Shown here: piece after piece, positions 32,972 to 42,901 of the stretch
How the letters are laid out: each line of letters begins with the position of its first letter
How positions within the stretch are numbered: position 1 is the stretch's first letter
Source: Castellaniella hirudinis_A
GTDB lineage: Bacteria > Pseudomonadota > Gammaproteobacteria > Burkholderiales > Burkholderiaceae_B
Reading direction: 5' to 3'
Length of the DNA stretch: 64,000 nucleotides
NCBI RefSeq assembly: GCF_047468865.1
Contig: NZ_JBLGTV010000010.1
Coordinates: forward strand, 56,999-120,998
Position numbers and translations under genes: made by a program
The notes under the pieces: generated by a model
Seen by the model: the letters and a program-made list of their open reading frames with translations, nothing else
What the model was told of the DNA's origin: nothing
The model's database searches: none

Positions 32972-35900
32972 TCAACGCCCCAACAAGCCGGCGTAAATCA
33001 CCAGGTGGCCCTGCACGATATTCTGCAGACCATAATCGCGCTCGGCCAAGGCCCGGCCCGCCGCGCCCATGCGCGCCCGCATCGGCGCATCCCCGGCGAG
33101 CCGGTCCACGGCATCGGCCAGGGCCCGCGCATCGCGCACCGGCACCAGCAGGCCGCTGACATCCGGTTCGATGGCATCCCGACAACCGGGGACGTCGGTG
33201 GTGACCACCGGGCGGCCGCACGCGGCGGCTTCGATCAGGGACTTGGGCAGGCCCTCGCGGTAAGACGGCAGGACGACGATGTGCGCCTGGGCATAAAAGC
33301 CCGCCACATCGGCGCACTCTCCCACGTAATCGACAATCCCTTCATCCTGCCAAGCGCGCAATTCGGCGGCCCGCACCGAAGCGGGGTTATCCAGATCCAG
33401 ACTACCCGCCAGACGCCAACGCAGCTGGCCCCCTCGCGCCGCCGACAAGCGCGCGGCCTCGACGAATTCGCGCACCCCCTTGTCGTGCAACAAGCGCGAG
33501 GCCATGGCCACCGTCACCGGCCCTTCCGGCCAGGGGGCCGGGGCGAAGCGATCCAGATCCACCCCCGACCCGCGCAGCATGGCCACCTGGCCGGGCCGCA
33601 CTGCCCGGGCGGACAACAGCACGTCGCGGTCGGCCGGATTCTGGAAAATCACCCGGCTGTGCGCATGCCCCAGGGCCAGACGATACAGAACCAGCGCCAG
33701 GCCCCGCAGCCAGCGGCGCTTGGCGCCGCCCTGGATGAAGACATACCCCAGGCCGGAAATAGCCGCCACATAGGCCGGCACCCGCGCGGCGCGGGCGGCG
33801 ATCCCGCCGTACAACACCGACTTCAAGGTGACGGCATGCACCAGATCGGGCCGCACGCGCCGGAACAAGCGCCAGATCGCCCACAGGCTGCGGGCTTCCG
33901 TCCAGGGCCGCATGCTGGTGCGCGACAAGGGCAAGACATGATGGATCAGCCCCTGGGCTTCCAGCTGGGCCACCGCCGGCCCGCCCATGGACGCCACGTG
34001 AACCTCGTACCCCGCATCCCGGGCGGCCAGCGCCACCGGCAAGCGGTGGGACACCAAAAAGGCCGGGTTGGTGATGAAAAACAATAAACGGGGATGGTTT
34101 GCCGCGGACGGCAAGCCCAGGCCAGGCGGCCGGGCATCATGGGCCGACGCGCCCCCAGCCACCGGCGGCCATCCCCACCGACCGCCCCGCCGGGGCGCGG
34201 TCGGATAATCCCGGGCCAAGCGCCGCCAGACCTGGGCATAGCGATCCGCCATGGCCGGCAAGCCGTAGCGCCGCGCCACCGAAGCCCGCGCCCGTTCGCG
34301 CCGCGCCGCCCAGTCCGGCCCCCGCACGGCGGCGATGGCCTGATCCAGGCCCTGCGCCAGGGCCGCCGGGTCGCCCGGCGGGACGACCCAGCCCTCGCCG
34401 TCCACGATCTCGGCGGCATCGCCCACGTCCGTGACCACGCAAGCCACCCCGCAGGCCATGGCCTCGGCGACGACATTGGGGAAGCCTTCCGCCTTGCTGG
34501 ACAGCACATGAATGTCCAGCGCGGGCATCAAGGCCGGGACATCGTCGCGCCGCCCCAGGAAAATCAAGCGCTCCAGCACGCCCAGATCACGCGCCCGGGC
34601 CACCAGCGCGGCATTGTCGCGCGACAGGCCCAGGCCGATCAGGACGCAGCGCAGCTGCGGGTGCCGCTGCAGGCTGATCGCCAGGGCCGCCAGCAGGTTG
34701 GCATGATCCTTCAGCGGGTTCCAGCGGGCCACGCAGCCCAGCAGCAGCGCGTCATCCGAGACCCCCCACTGGGCGCGGGCGGCGGCCCGGGCGGCGGCAT
34801 CCGGCTGCCAAAGAGATAGATCGTAGCCATTGGGGATGACCATCAGGCGATCCGCCCGATACCCCCAGCCCTGGTGCACTCGGGCGGCCCGCCGGGCGCA
34901 GGCCACGATGACGGCCGGCACCCACCCCGAAAGCCGGGCGCACAGCCAGGCCGCCACCCGCGAGGAGCGGCTGCTTTCGGCCAGGCTGACGCCGGAATTG
35001 CGAATCCCCCAGGCCACGGCCCGCACCCCGGCCAGGCGCGCCACGAGGCCGCCCAGCAGGTCGGCATGGTACATCCAGGTCTGAACCACGTCGGGACGCA
35101 AGCGCCGCAGGTGACGATACAGGCGCCACAGGCCGCGTGCGCGGCCCCAGGCTCCATGCATGTCCAGGGTGACGACATCCACCCCGGCCGCCCGCAGTGC
35201 GCCGCCCAACACACCTTCGCCGGTCATGGAGATCACCGTATGGCGCACGGCCGCCCCCGGTGGGCACGGCGCCGTCGCCAGGCGCTGCAGGACGGTTTCC
35301 GCGCCGCCATGCAACAAGCCGGAAATAATATGCGCCACATGCAGCTCGCCGGGCTGAATCGGCGCTACGGCGGCGGCCTCGTCCGCTGCCGGAAGGGCCG
35401 CCCGGCCTGGCGGCTGGACGCCCCCCGGGCCAGGCGCCGCGTCCGCCGTCGCCCCGGCCTCCCAGGCGCGATCCCAGGCGGCCAGCACGGCATCCAGGCT
35501 GAAGCGCGCCCGCACCGAAGCCGCCCCGGCCCGCCCCCAGGCTTCGCGCTGGGCGGGGCTGGCCCGCATCACGGCCGCCAGCGCCCGCGCCAAGGCGGGT
35601 TCGTCGCCCAGGGGCACCAGAGTGGCCAGCCGGCCGTCGAGGGTCAGTTCCGCCGGCCCGGAAGGGCAGTCGGTCGCCACGCAGGGCAAGCCCAGCGCCA
35701 TGGCTTCCAGCAAGGCATTCGGAAAACCTTCGACGCGCGAGTTCAGGACGAAGGCATGGGCCGCCGCCAGATCGGCCCAAGGCGTCTGGCTGTAGCCAGG
35801 CAATTGAATGCGCCCGGCCAGGCCCAGGGCCTCGACCTGCGCCTGGCACGCGGCGCGCTGCGCGCCGTCGCCATGGATCACCAGATCCCAATCGGGATAA

Positions 35901-36577
35901 TCCGCCGCCAGCGTGGCAAACACCGCGATCAGGCGGTCGAATTGCTTGATGGGGCTGAAACGGCCCAAGGCCACCCACCGATACCGCCGACGCTCGGGCG
36001 GGCTGTCGCCGGCCGCCGCCGGCCCGGGTGGTTCGTGATCCCGCGCGGCGGGCAAGCCGTCGGGCAGGGGATTGGGGATGGCGACCAGACGGCGCACCCG
36101 GGGAGCCACCCGCAACAAGTGCGGCAGGCTGTGCGGGGTTTGCACCACCACCCGCCGGGCCCAGGGGTAGGTCCAACGGCGCAGCCAGCGCAGCGGTTTT
36201 TCCAAGTTGACGCTATGGGCCGGGTCGGTGCGCTCGCTGACCACCAGCGGCAGACCCAGGCCGCGCAGGGCCAGCAAGGCGGTGACATTGACGTTGGTCA
36301 GAAAGGACAGCACACGATCGGGCCGCAGCGTGCGGGCCAGACGGCGCAAGGCCAACAGTTTGCCGACCGGACGCAGCCAGGCGGGGCCCTGCAGCTGGTC
36401 GGCCAACCAGATCAGGCGCACGCGAGAGTCCAGCGTCTGCAGGCACTGGCCGCGCCCGGAATAGCAGCACAGCAAGGTGACCTGGTCGCCCCGCCGCACC
36501 CAGGCATTGGCCAGCGTGGCCGCCACCCGCTCGGCCCCGCCGCCATGCAGGGAACTGACGAGAAACAGAATGTGCAT
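32972..36577 (-). CDS. Three-domain glycosyltransferase: three GT4-type enzymes fused in one polypeptide
   Basis: The 1201-residue product contains three complete GT-B glycosyltransferase units. Unit 1 (about 1-375) starts MHILFLVSSLHGGGAERVA and has the donor-site EX7E motif EGFPNALLE at 283-291. Unit 2 (about 412-790) starts HVAHIISGLLHGGAETVLQR and has EGFPNVVAE at 697-705. Unit 3 (about 829-1201) starts RLLFFITNPAFLVSHRLPVA and has EGLPKSLIE at 1108-1116. Linkers rich in Ala, Pro and Gly (about 376-411 and 791-828) join them. Each unit keeps its N-terminal glycine-rich acceptor loop and C-terminal nucleotide-sugar domain, so all three may be active. Its ATG follows the stop of the preceding glycosyltransferase directly. 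It probably adds several sugars to the lipid-linked glycan. Confidence 0.9.
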   Translation of the reverse strand: MHILFLVSSLHGGGAERVAATLANAWVRRGDQVTLLCCYSGRGQCLQTLDSRVRLIWLADQLQGPAWLRPVGKLLALRRLARTLRPDRVLSFLTNVNVTALLALRGLGLPLVVSERTDPAHSVNLEKPLRWLRRWTYPWARRVVVQTPHSLPHLLRVAPRVRRLVAIPNPLPDGLPAARDHEPPGPAAAGDSPPERRRYRWVALGRFSPIKQFDRLIAVFATLAADYPDWDLVIHGDGAQRAACQAQVEALGLAGRIQLPGYSQTPWADLAAAHAFVLNSRVEGFPNALLEAMALGLPCVATDCPSGPAELTLDGRLATLVPLGDEPALARALAAVMRASPAQREAWGRAGAASVRARFSLDAVLAAWDRAWEAGATADAAPGPGGVQPPGRAALPAADEAAAVAPIQPGELHVAHIISGLLHGGAETVLQRLATAPCPPGAAVRHTVISMTGEGVLGGALRAAGVDVVTLDMHGAWGRARGLWRLYRHLRRLRPDVVQTWMYHADLLGGLVARLAGVRAVAWGIRNSGVSLAESSRSSRVAAWLCARLSGWVPAVIVACARRAARVHQGWGYRADRLMVIPNGYDLSLWQPDAAARAAARAQWGVSDDALLLGCVARWNPLKDHANLLAALAISLQRHPQLRCVLIGLGLSRDNAALVARARDLGVLERLIFLGRRDDVPALMPALDIHVLSSKAEGFPNVVAEAMACGVACVVTDVGDAAEIVDGEGWVVPPGDPAALAQGLDQAIAAVRGPDWAARRERARASVARRYGLPAMADRYAQVWRRLARDYPTAPRRGGRWGWPPVAGGASAHDARPPGLGLPSAANHPRLLFFITNPAFLVSHRLPVALAARDAGYEVHVASMGGPAVAQLEAQGLIHHVLPLSRTSMRPWTEARSLWAIWRLFRRVRPDLVHAVTLKSVLYGGIAARAARVPAYVAAISGLGYVFIQGGAKRRWLRGLALVLYRLALGHAHSRVIFQNPADRDVLLSARAVRPGQVAMLRGSGVDLDRFAPAPWPEGPVTVAMASRLLHDKGVREFVEAARLSAARGGQLRWRLAGSLDLDNPASVRAAELRAWQDEGIVDYVGECADVAGFYAQAHIVVLPSYREGLPKSLIEAAACGRPVVTTDVPGCRDAIEPDVSGLLVPVRDARALADAVDRLAGDAPMRARMGAAGRALAERDYGLQNIVQGHLVIYAGLLGR

Positions 36578-37702
36578 TCAGACCAGCCTTTGTCCTTGAA
36601 AGATTTGCTGCCACAGCGCCATGATACGCGCCGTGCCGAAGCGGTCGCGCACATCCAGCGCCCGATCCGCATACTGTGCGCGCAGGGCCGGATCGGTCAT
36701 CAGCGCGGCCAGGTGTCCGGCCAGGGCATCGGCGTCCTGCACAGGCCGCACCAGCACGCCGTCGATGCCGTCGCGGATGATTTCACGCGGGCCGGTATCG
36801 CAATCGAAGGCCACGCACGGTAAACCGCCGGCCATGGCTTCCAGCAGGGTGTTGGACAGCCCCTCGGCCCGGGAACTGAGCACATACAGGTCAGCCGCCG
36901 CATACCATGCCCCCATATTGCCCACCCGCCCCGGCAGGCTGACACGCGCCCGCAAACCCAGAGTATCGCGCAAGGCCTCCAAGGCTGCCCGTTCCGGGCC
37001 TTCTCCCAGGATGGTCAAATCCCAATCGGGGCAGAAATCGGCCAACTGGGCGAAGGCGTGCAGCAGGCAGTCGAAGCCCTTGACGGGATGCAGGCGGCCC
37101 ACCGCCAGCAGACGCTTGCGGCCGGGCGGCCGGGCGGGCTCGACACGCGGCGCTTCGTCGGCGGGCGGCCAGTGCACGGCATTGGGAATCACCTGCGCCC
37201 GCACTCCGGGCACATGCGCATCCAGCCATTGCGCCGACCCCTGGGTCAGGGCGATCACGGCGTGCGCCCGGGGATAGGCCCAGCGCCGCAGGCGCTGCCA
37301 GGCGGGCGGCAACGCCTGGATGGGCGGATGGGTGTGCTCGGTGGCGATCACCCGGCAGGGCAGCCCCCGCGCCGCCAGCACCGACAGCACGGATCCGCGC
37401 GTCATCATGCCCAGCACCACGGCCGGGCGCTGCCGCCGCAACAAACGGCGCAGCGCCAGAAAACGGCGCAGATTGCCCCATAGCGCCATCCAGGGGCCGC
37501 GGCTATCGCCCGCCAGCCCCAGCGCGTGGCGCCGCACGCCCTCGGGCACAGGATAGGCGTCCTGGCCGGCATCGGTCTGGGTGACCAGGCAGACCTGGCA
37601 GCCGCGTGCCTGCCAGTAGGCCGCCATGTCCACGGCTACGCGCTCGGCCCCGCCCCCGCGCAGGGAATGAATCACAATCACCAGGTCGGATCGCGCCGGC
37701 AT
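36578..37702 (-). CDS. Glycosyltransferase family 4 protein
   Basis: The 374-residue GT-B enzyme has the N-terminal loop IVIHSLRGGGAERVAVDMA, the mid-protein LLAVGRLHPVKGFD that starts the donor domain, and the EX7E motif EGLSNTLLE. It closely resembles unit 1 of the fused protein downstream (HSLRGGGAERVA compared with SSLHGGGAERVA), suggesting they arose by duplication. The ATG at 37702 overlaps the flippase stop by one base (TGATG). The sugar and linkage are unknown; a hexose or N-acetylhexosamine donor is usual for this group. Confidence 0.92.
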   Translation of the reverse strand: MPARSDLVIVIHSLRGGGAERVAVDMAAYWQARGCQVCLVTQTDAGQDAYPVPEGVRRHALGLAGDSRGPWMALWGNLRRFLALRRLLRRQRPAVVLGMMTRGSVLSVLAARGLPCRVIATEHTHPPIQALPPAWQRLRRWAYPRAHAVIALTQGSAQWLDAHVPGVRAQVIPNAVHWPPADEAPRVEPARPPGRKRLLAVGRLHPVKGFDCLLHAFAQLADFCPDWDLTILGEGPERAALEALRDTLGLRARVSLPGRVGNMGAWYAAADLYVLSSRAEGLSNTLLEAMAGGLPCVAFDCDTGPREIIRDGIDGVLVRPVQDADALAGHLAALMTDPALRAQYADRALDVRDRFGTARIMALWQQIFQGQRLV

Positions 37703-39063
37703 CAACGCCCCCCTTTGACCGGCGCGGCATTGGGCGGCACGCGCCAAGCCAGCAATAAATAGCCCATATACGACATCGCATACATCACACTGGTGGCGAG
37801 CATGATGCCGGCCACCCCCATCCGGGGGGCCAAGACGGTGTTGAGCACGGCCTTGACCACGAAATTGCCCACGGCGATGGCCGCCATCCAGCCGTAGCGG
37901 TTCTGGCTGGCCAGCAACTGCACCAGGATCAGCACACCGAAAAAGAACGGCAGCTGCAACAGCCCCCAGCGCAGCACATGGGCCACCGCCTGGGTGTCCT
38001 GCGCAGTAAAAGCGCCGCGCTCGAACAGCAGGCCCACCCCCCAGGGCGCCAGCCACCAGCCCAACAGCACCACGACCACGCCGATGCCCAGCAGGGCGCC
38101 CGACCATTTCAGCGCCATGGCGCGCGCGTGGGCGGCATCCCCCCGGCCCTGAATATCCGCCAGCACCGGCAGGGCCGCCCGCCCCACCGACGCGGCCCCC
38201 AGGCCGATCAGCAGAGACAGCAGGCGGGCGGCATAGCCCAGTGTGGCATTGGCGTTATTGCCCAGTTCGGCGGCGGTGTACTGGTCGATGGGGCCGACCA
38301 GGCTCATCGCCAGCTGCCCCACCAGCATGATGCCGGCGGCGGCGGCCAGGCTGGACCAGGGCGGCGCCCGGCGGCTCAGGCGCAGCCGGGTGGGCACCCC
38401 GTCGGCCCGCTGGGCCAGCCGCCGCTGCCACCAGGACTGCAAGGCATAGCCCAGCACCGTCCCCCACAGCAGCGGCATCACCCCGGCCCCCGGCGGCGCG
38501 GCCAGCACCCACACCAGGATCATCAAAGCCGGCACGCTGTCCAGCAGCGTATTGATATGGCGTTCGTGGGCGCGCAGGCGAGCCGCGCTCAAGCCGGTCC
38601 AGATCGTGCACAGGGCGGCCGGGGCAAAGCCCAGGATCAGCAGGCGCGACATGGAGCGGACGTCTTCCGACAAGCCCTGTCCGGCCACCTGCAACACCAT
38701 GGGCCAGGCCAATAGCAGGCCGCCCGCCGCCAGCACCCCCAGCGCCAGGGCCCAGGCCTGCAATTCGCCCAGGAACCGGCCATGCGCGCCGGACTCGCCC
38801 CGGCGGCTGCGCACCAGGGCGGGAATCAGCACCACCGAGCACGCGCCCACCAGTGTGACGGGCAGCCAGTTGGCCAGGGTCAGGGTGAACTGATAGGCGT
38901 CCACCACGTCGCTGACGCCGTAGCGATACGCCACGGCCATTTCCTTGAACGCCCCGACGGCCTTGCCCATCAGCAGGAAAAAGGCTACCCGCGCCGCGCC
39001 CAGCGCAATCCGCCGATGATCCGCGTGCAGCGCCGCCAGGCGGCGCTTCAGGGCGGAAATCAA
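37702..39063 (-). CDS. MurJ/MviN-like lipid-linked glycan flippase
   Basis: This 453-residue polytopic inner-membrane protein has about 14 helices, of the MOP superfamily. The pattern GKAVGAFKEMAVAYRYGVSDVVDAYQF at its N-terminus (quoted here only as GKAVGAFKEMAVAYRYGVSD) and LLFERGAFTAQDTQAVAHVL are characteristic of MurJ-like proteins rather than classical Wzx flippases. In this operon it most likely moves the undecaprenyl-linked glycan across the membrane. It starts at TTG 39063, overlapping the epimerase stop by 4 bp. The genuine cell-wall MurJ is expected elsewhere in the genome. Confidence 0.88.
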   Translation of the reverse strand: MISALKRRLAALHADHRRIALGAARVAFFLLMGKAVGAFKEMAVAYRYGVSDVVDAYQFTLTLANWLPVTLVGACSVVLIPALVRSRRGESGAHGRFLGELQAWALALGVLAAGGLLLAWPMVLQVAGQGLSEDVRSMSRLLILGFAPAALCTIWTGLSAARLRAHERHINTLLDSVPALMILVWVLAAPPGAGVMPLLWGTVLGYALQSWWQRRLAQRADGVPTRLRLSRRAPPWSSLAAAAGIMLVGQLAMSLVGPIDQYTAAELGNNANATLGYAARLLSLLIGLGAASVGRAALPVLADIQGRGDAAHARAMALKWSGALLGIGVVVVLLGWWLAPWGVGLLFERGAFTAQDTQAVAHVLRWGLLQLPFFFGVLILVQLLASQNRYGWMAAIAVGNFVVKAVLNTVLAPRMGVAGIMLATSVMYAMSYMGYLLLAWRVPPNAAPVKGGR

Positions 39064-40085
39064 CGCAAGAACTGGATATACCAGGGCATGGCGATATCCA
39101 GCCCCTGCTGGATGCTGAACTGCGGCCGATAACCCAGAAGATCGCCCGCCTTGCCGACGTCCGCCTGGGAATGGCGCACGTCGCCCGCGCGGAAATCGCC
39201 ATGGCGCGGCGCCCGGGTATAGACCACCTGATTGCGCGCCAGGGTATCGCGCAGCAGGTCGAACAGCTGGTTCAGGCTGGTGCGCGCATTGAAGGCGACG
39301 TTATAGACCTGGTTGCGGCCTTCCGGCCCGGCCAGCGAGGCCAGCAGATTGGCCTGCACGACATTGTCGATGTAGCAGAAATCGCGGCTGGTCTCGCCGT
39401 CGCCGTTGATGACGACGTCCTGGTCGAGGATCATGGCGGCCACCCACTTGGGGATCACCGCCGCATAGGCGCCGTCCGGGTCCTGGCGCTGGCCAAAGAC
39501 ATTGAAATAGCGCAGGCCGACCGTCTGGAAGTCATAGGCCCGGGCAAACACCTCGGCGTAGAGTTCATTCACATATTTGGTGACGGCATAGGGCGACAGC
39601 GGCTTGCCGATGTGGTCTTCGACCTTGGGCAGGCCGGGGTGGTCGCCATAGGTGGAACTGGACGCGGCATATACGAAGGATTGCACCTGGGCATCGCGCG
39701 CCGCCACCAGCATGTTCAGCTGGCCGCCCACGTTGACGGCGTTGGTGGTGAGGGGATCGACCAGGGATCGGGGCACCGACCCCAGCGCCGCCTGGTGCAG
39801 GACGTGCCGCACCCCGACCACCGCCTGGCGGCAGGTGTCCAGGTTGCGGATATCGCCCTCGATGAAGCGGAACCGCGCCCATTGCGCGGGATCGACCCGC
39901 GCCTGGACTTCGTCCAGATTGTGCTGATAGCCGGTGGAGAAGTCATCCAGCCCCACCACGGTCTGCCCCAGCGCCAGCAGGCTTTCCAGCAGATTGGAAC
40001 CAATGAAACCGGCGCAGCCCGTGACCAGCCAAGTACGGGGTTGGGCTTGCAATTCGGTGCGCAGGGCTTCGTAGCGTGTCGTCAC
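39060..40085 (-). CDS. UDP-N-acetylhexosamine 4-epimerase, WbpP/TviC type
   Basis: This SDR-family enzyme of 341 residues has the NAD motif GCAGFIGSNLLESL, YGDHPGLPKVEDHIGKPLSP around the active-site region, and the catalytic YAVTK. It follows Pseudomonas WbpP and Salmonella TviC/VipB almost motif for motif (GSVPRSLVDPLTTNA, INGDGETSRDFCYIDNVVQA, AMPWYIQFLR at the C-terminus). Those enzymes interconvert UDP-GlcNAc/UDP-GalNAc or the corresponding uronic acids. Together with the dehydrogenase just upstream it should yield UDP-N-acetylgalactosaminuronic acid. It is separated from that gene by 9 bp. Confidence 0.92.
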   Translation of the reverse strand: MTTRYEALRTELQAQPRTWLVTGCAGFIGSNLLESLLALGQTVVGLDDFSTGYQHNLDEVQARVDPAQWARFRFIEGDIRNLDTCRQAVVGVRHVLHQAALGSVPRSLVDPLTTNAVNVGGQLNMLVAARDAQVQSFVYAASSSTYGDHPGLPKVEDHIGKPLSPYAVTKYVNELYAEVFARAYDFQTVGLRYFNVFGQRQDPDGAYAAVIPKWVAAMILDQDVVINGDGETSRDFCYIDNVVQANLLASLAGPEGRNQVYNVAFNARTSLNQLFDLLRDTLARNQVVYTRAPRHGDFRAGDVRHSQADVGKAGDLLGYRPQFSIQQGLDIAMPWYIQFLR

Positions 40086-40094
40086 GGTGCTCTC

Positions 40095-41369
<1,275 letters not shown>

Positions 41370-41411
41370 GAAATTCTCCCCGGCAGGCTTGCCGTATTGA
41401 TCGAAAGCATT

Positions 41412-42554
41412 TTAATCGCGCCGCCCCCGGCGGCCCAGGGTGGGCAGCAGCAGCCAGCGAGGCCGGCGCCAGGTGACCAGGCGGATGTACAGCCAGATAT
41501 ACACCCCCGCGAACAGCGCCATGCTGAGGCACAGATACCAGGCGTTGTCCCACCAGATGGTGGCGGGCACCAGGCCGATCAGGGCCAGCACCCAAAGGTA
41601 GGGGGACGTCATGGCATTGCACAAGGCGGGCACCGCGTGGCGGCTGTCGCGGCTGAAGGTGACCCGCACCAGCCGCCGGAACACCAGTTGGTGCAGGTGC
41701 AGGGCATCGGGCTGATCCACCGGCACGCCGCGCTTGAACTTGCGCCGCCAGATGGAAAACAGGGTTTCAAAGACCGGATAGAACAAGACCGCCAGGGCAT
41801 AGAACGGCGACACCCCGGGGTTGCGCACCACCAGCTGGACGGCGAGTTCGGCCAGCATGAACCCCAGGAAATAGGCTCCGCCATCCCCCAGGAACACCCG
41901 TCCGAAGGGAAAGTTCCAGACCAGGAAGCCCAGCGTGGCCGAGGCCAGGGCCGTGGCGATCAGGAAAATGGGGATGTCCTGCACCTGCAGGGCCACCAGG
42001 GCCAGCGACACGGCCATCAAGGTGGCGATCATGCCGGCCAGACCATTCATGCCGTCGATGATGTTGAGCGCGTGGGTACAGCCCCCCACAGCCACCATGG
42101 TGAACACCAGGGACACCACCGGCCAGTTGGACAACAGGGCATCGGCCCAGGACAGGCCCACGCGCGATACGCCGCCCAATACCCACCAGGCGATCCCCGC
42201 CGACACGAAGGCGGCCAGCAGGCGCTTGCCCGAGCCAATGTCCTTGGTGATGTCTTCGAGCAGGCCCGCCACGAACACCGGCAAGGCGGCCACGAACAGG
42301 GCGGGCCACAGCCAGGTGAGCGTCATGTTGTGCGGCCCCAGCACCAGCAGCCCGGCCAAGCTGCCGGCCACCACCGCCAGCCCGCCTACCCGCGGGGCGG
42401 CGCGCTTGTGCATGGCCTGGGGCTTGTGCATGTCGCTGTCGCCCGTGAAGCGGCCGTGCCAGCGTTCGGACATGACGATCAGCCCGCCCACCATGAAGGC
42501 CACCACCCCGATCAAGGGCCAGCTAAACGAAGCAGACAGACTGGCGGTATTCAA
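41412..42554 (-). CDS. WecA-like undecaprenyl-phosphate N-acetylhexosamine-1-phosphate transferase
   Basis: This polytopic membrane enzyme of the MraY/WecA family (about eleven helices) starts lipid-linked glycan synthesis by moving a sugar-1-phosphate to undecaprenyl phosphate. Family motifs are AAPRVGGLAVVAG, LLEDITKD (where many members have DD), HALNIIDGMNGLAG and FPFGRVFLGDGGAYFLGF. The C-terminal loop has HLHQLVFRR. The start is uncertain. The frame is open up to 42740, but that part runs through an intrinsic terminator with nine Ts. TTG 42554 lies after it, has a GGGA upstream, and gives 380 residues; a start a few codons later is also possible. It is the first gene of the glycan operon. 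Confidence 0.85.
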   Translation of the reverse strand: MNTASLSASFSWPLIGVVAFMVGGLIVMSERWHGRFTGDSDMHKPQAMHKRAAPRVGGLAVVAGSLAGLLVLGPHNMTLTWLWPALFVAALPVFVAGLLEDITKDIGSGKRLLAAFVSAGIAWWVLGGVSRVGLSWADALLSNWPVVSLVFTMVAVGGCTHALNIIDGMNGLAGMIATLMAVSLALVALQVQDIPIFLIATALASATLGFLVWNFPFGRVFLGDGGAYFLGFMLAELAVQLVVRNPGVSPFYALAVLFYPVFETLFSIWRRKFKRGVPVDQPDALHLHQLVFRRLVRVTFSRDSRHAVPALCNAMTSPYLWVLALIGLVPATIWWDNAWYLCLSMALFAGVYIWLYIRLVTWRRPRWLLLPTLGRRGRRD

Positions 42555-42629
42555 GACAATCCCAAATAGGCAAAGCCAGATTATCGGCGATATCTGTAAC
42601 CCATGCTGTGGCCCCCAGGAAACAATCGT

Positions 42630-42663
42630 AAAAAAAAAGCCCAAGATCCGAAGATCCTGGGCT
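42630..42663 (-). terminator. UUCG-capped intrinsic terminator inside the leader of the glycan operon (possible attenuator)
   Basis: On the minus strand AGCCCAGGATC, a TTCG loop and GATCTTGGGCT (10 Watson-Crick pairs and one G-U) are followed at once by nine Ts. It is one of the clearest intrinsic terminators in the window. It lies about 130 bp downstream of a strong promoter and about 75 bp upstream of the proposed WecA-like start, so transcription must pass it to reach the operon. A second GCCCAGG at 42697-42703 could pair with the CTTGGGC of the terminator's right arm, giving an alternative structure. Confidence 0.85.
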
Positions 42664-42788
42664 AAATCCACCAAAGGAGGAGGGTGGAGGAGACAACCTG
42701 GGCATGTCGGGCTACCAGGGCCTGGGGCCCGAGCCATCATGATTTAGGGTTTTCCCGCTGCAATCATGTTTCGACATCCGATAAGCAA

Positions 42789-42818
42789 ATTATATAGGCT
42801 AAGTTTGTTGCGATGCAA
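42789..42818 (-). promoter_or_regulatory. Strong sigma-70 promoter of the glycan operon leader
   Basis: On the minus strand TTGCAT (42818-42813) and a perfect TATAAT (42794-42789) are separated by 18 bp in a markedly AT-rich stretch between coq7 and the WecA-like gene. Transcription would begin near 42782, giving a leader of about 230 bases before the proposed start and about 150 bases to the terminator. Short reading frames, including one of seven codons (MIAAGKP), lie in this leader. Confidence 0.7.
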
Positions 42819-42901
42819 GATTTTTTTGATGTCAATAGATGACAGCCATAGGTTTGTTGTGTTTTTGACACGCCCTAGGGTAATCCTTAGCTCCTATTCG
42901 A

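Noticed and set aside
42700..42725. ops/JUMPstart element (GGCGGTAGCGTN) in the glycan leader
   Set aside because: Only a CTGGTAGC-like core is present; the full 12-base consensus is not matched, so an RfaH target cannot be claimed from the sequence.
42555..42740. Upstream extension of the WecA-like protein to ATG 42740
   Set aside because: The frame passes straight through the intrinsic terminator and its T tract, is Pro-rich at the start and does not look like the family N-terminus; it is more likely leader RNA.
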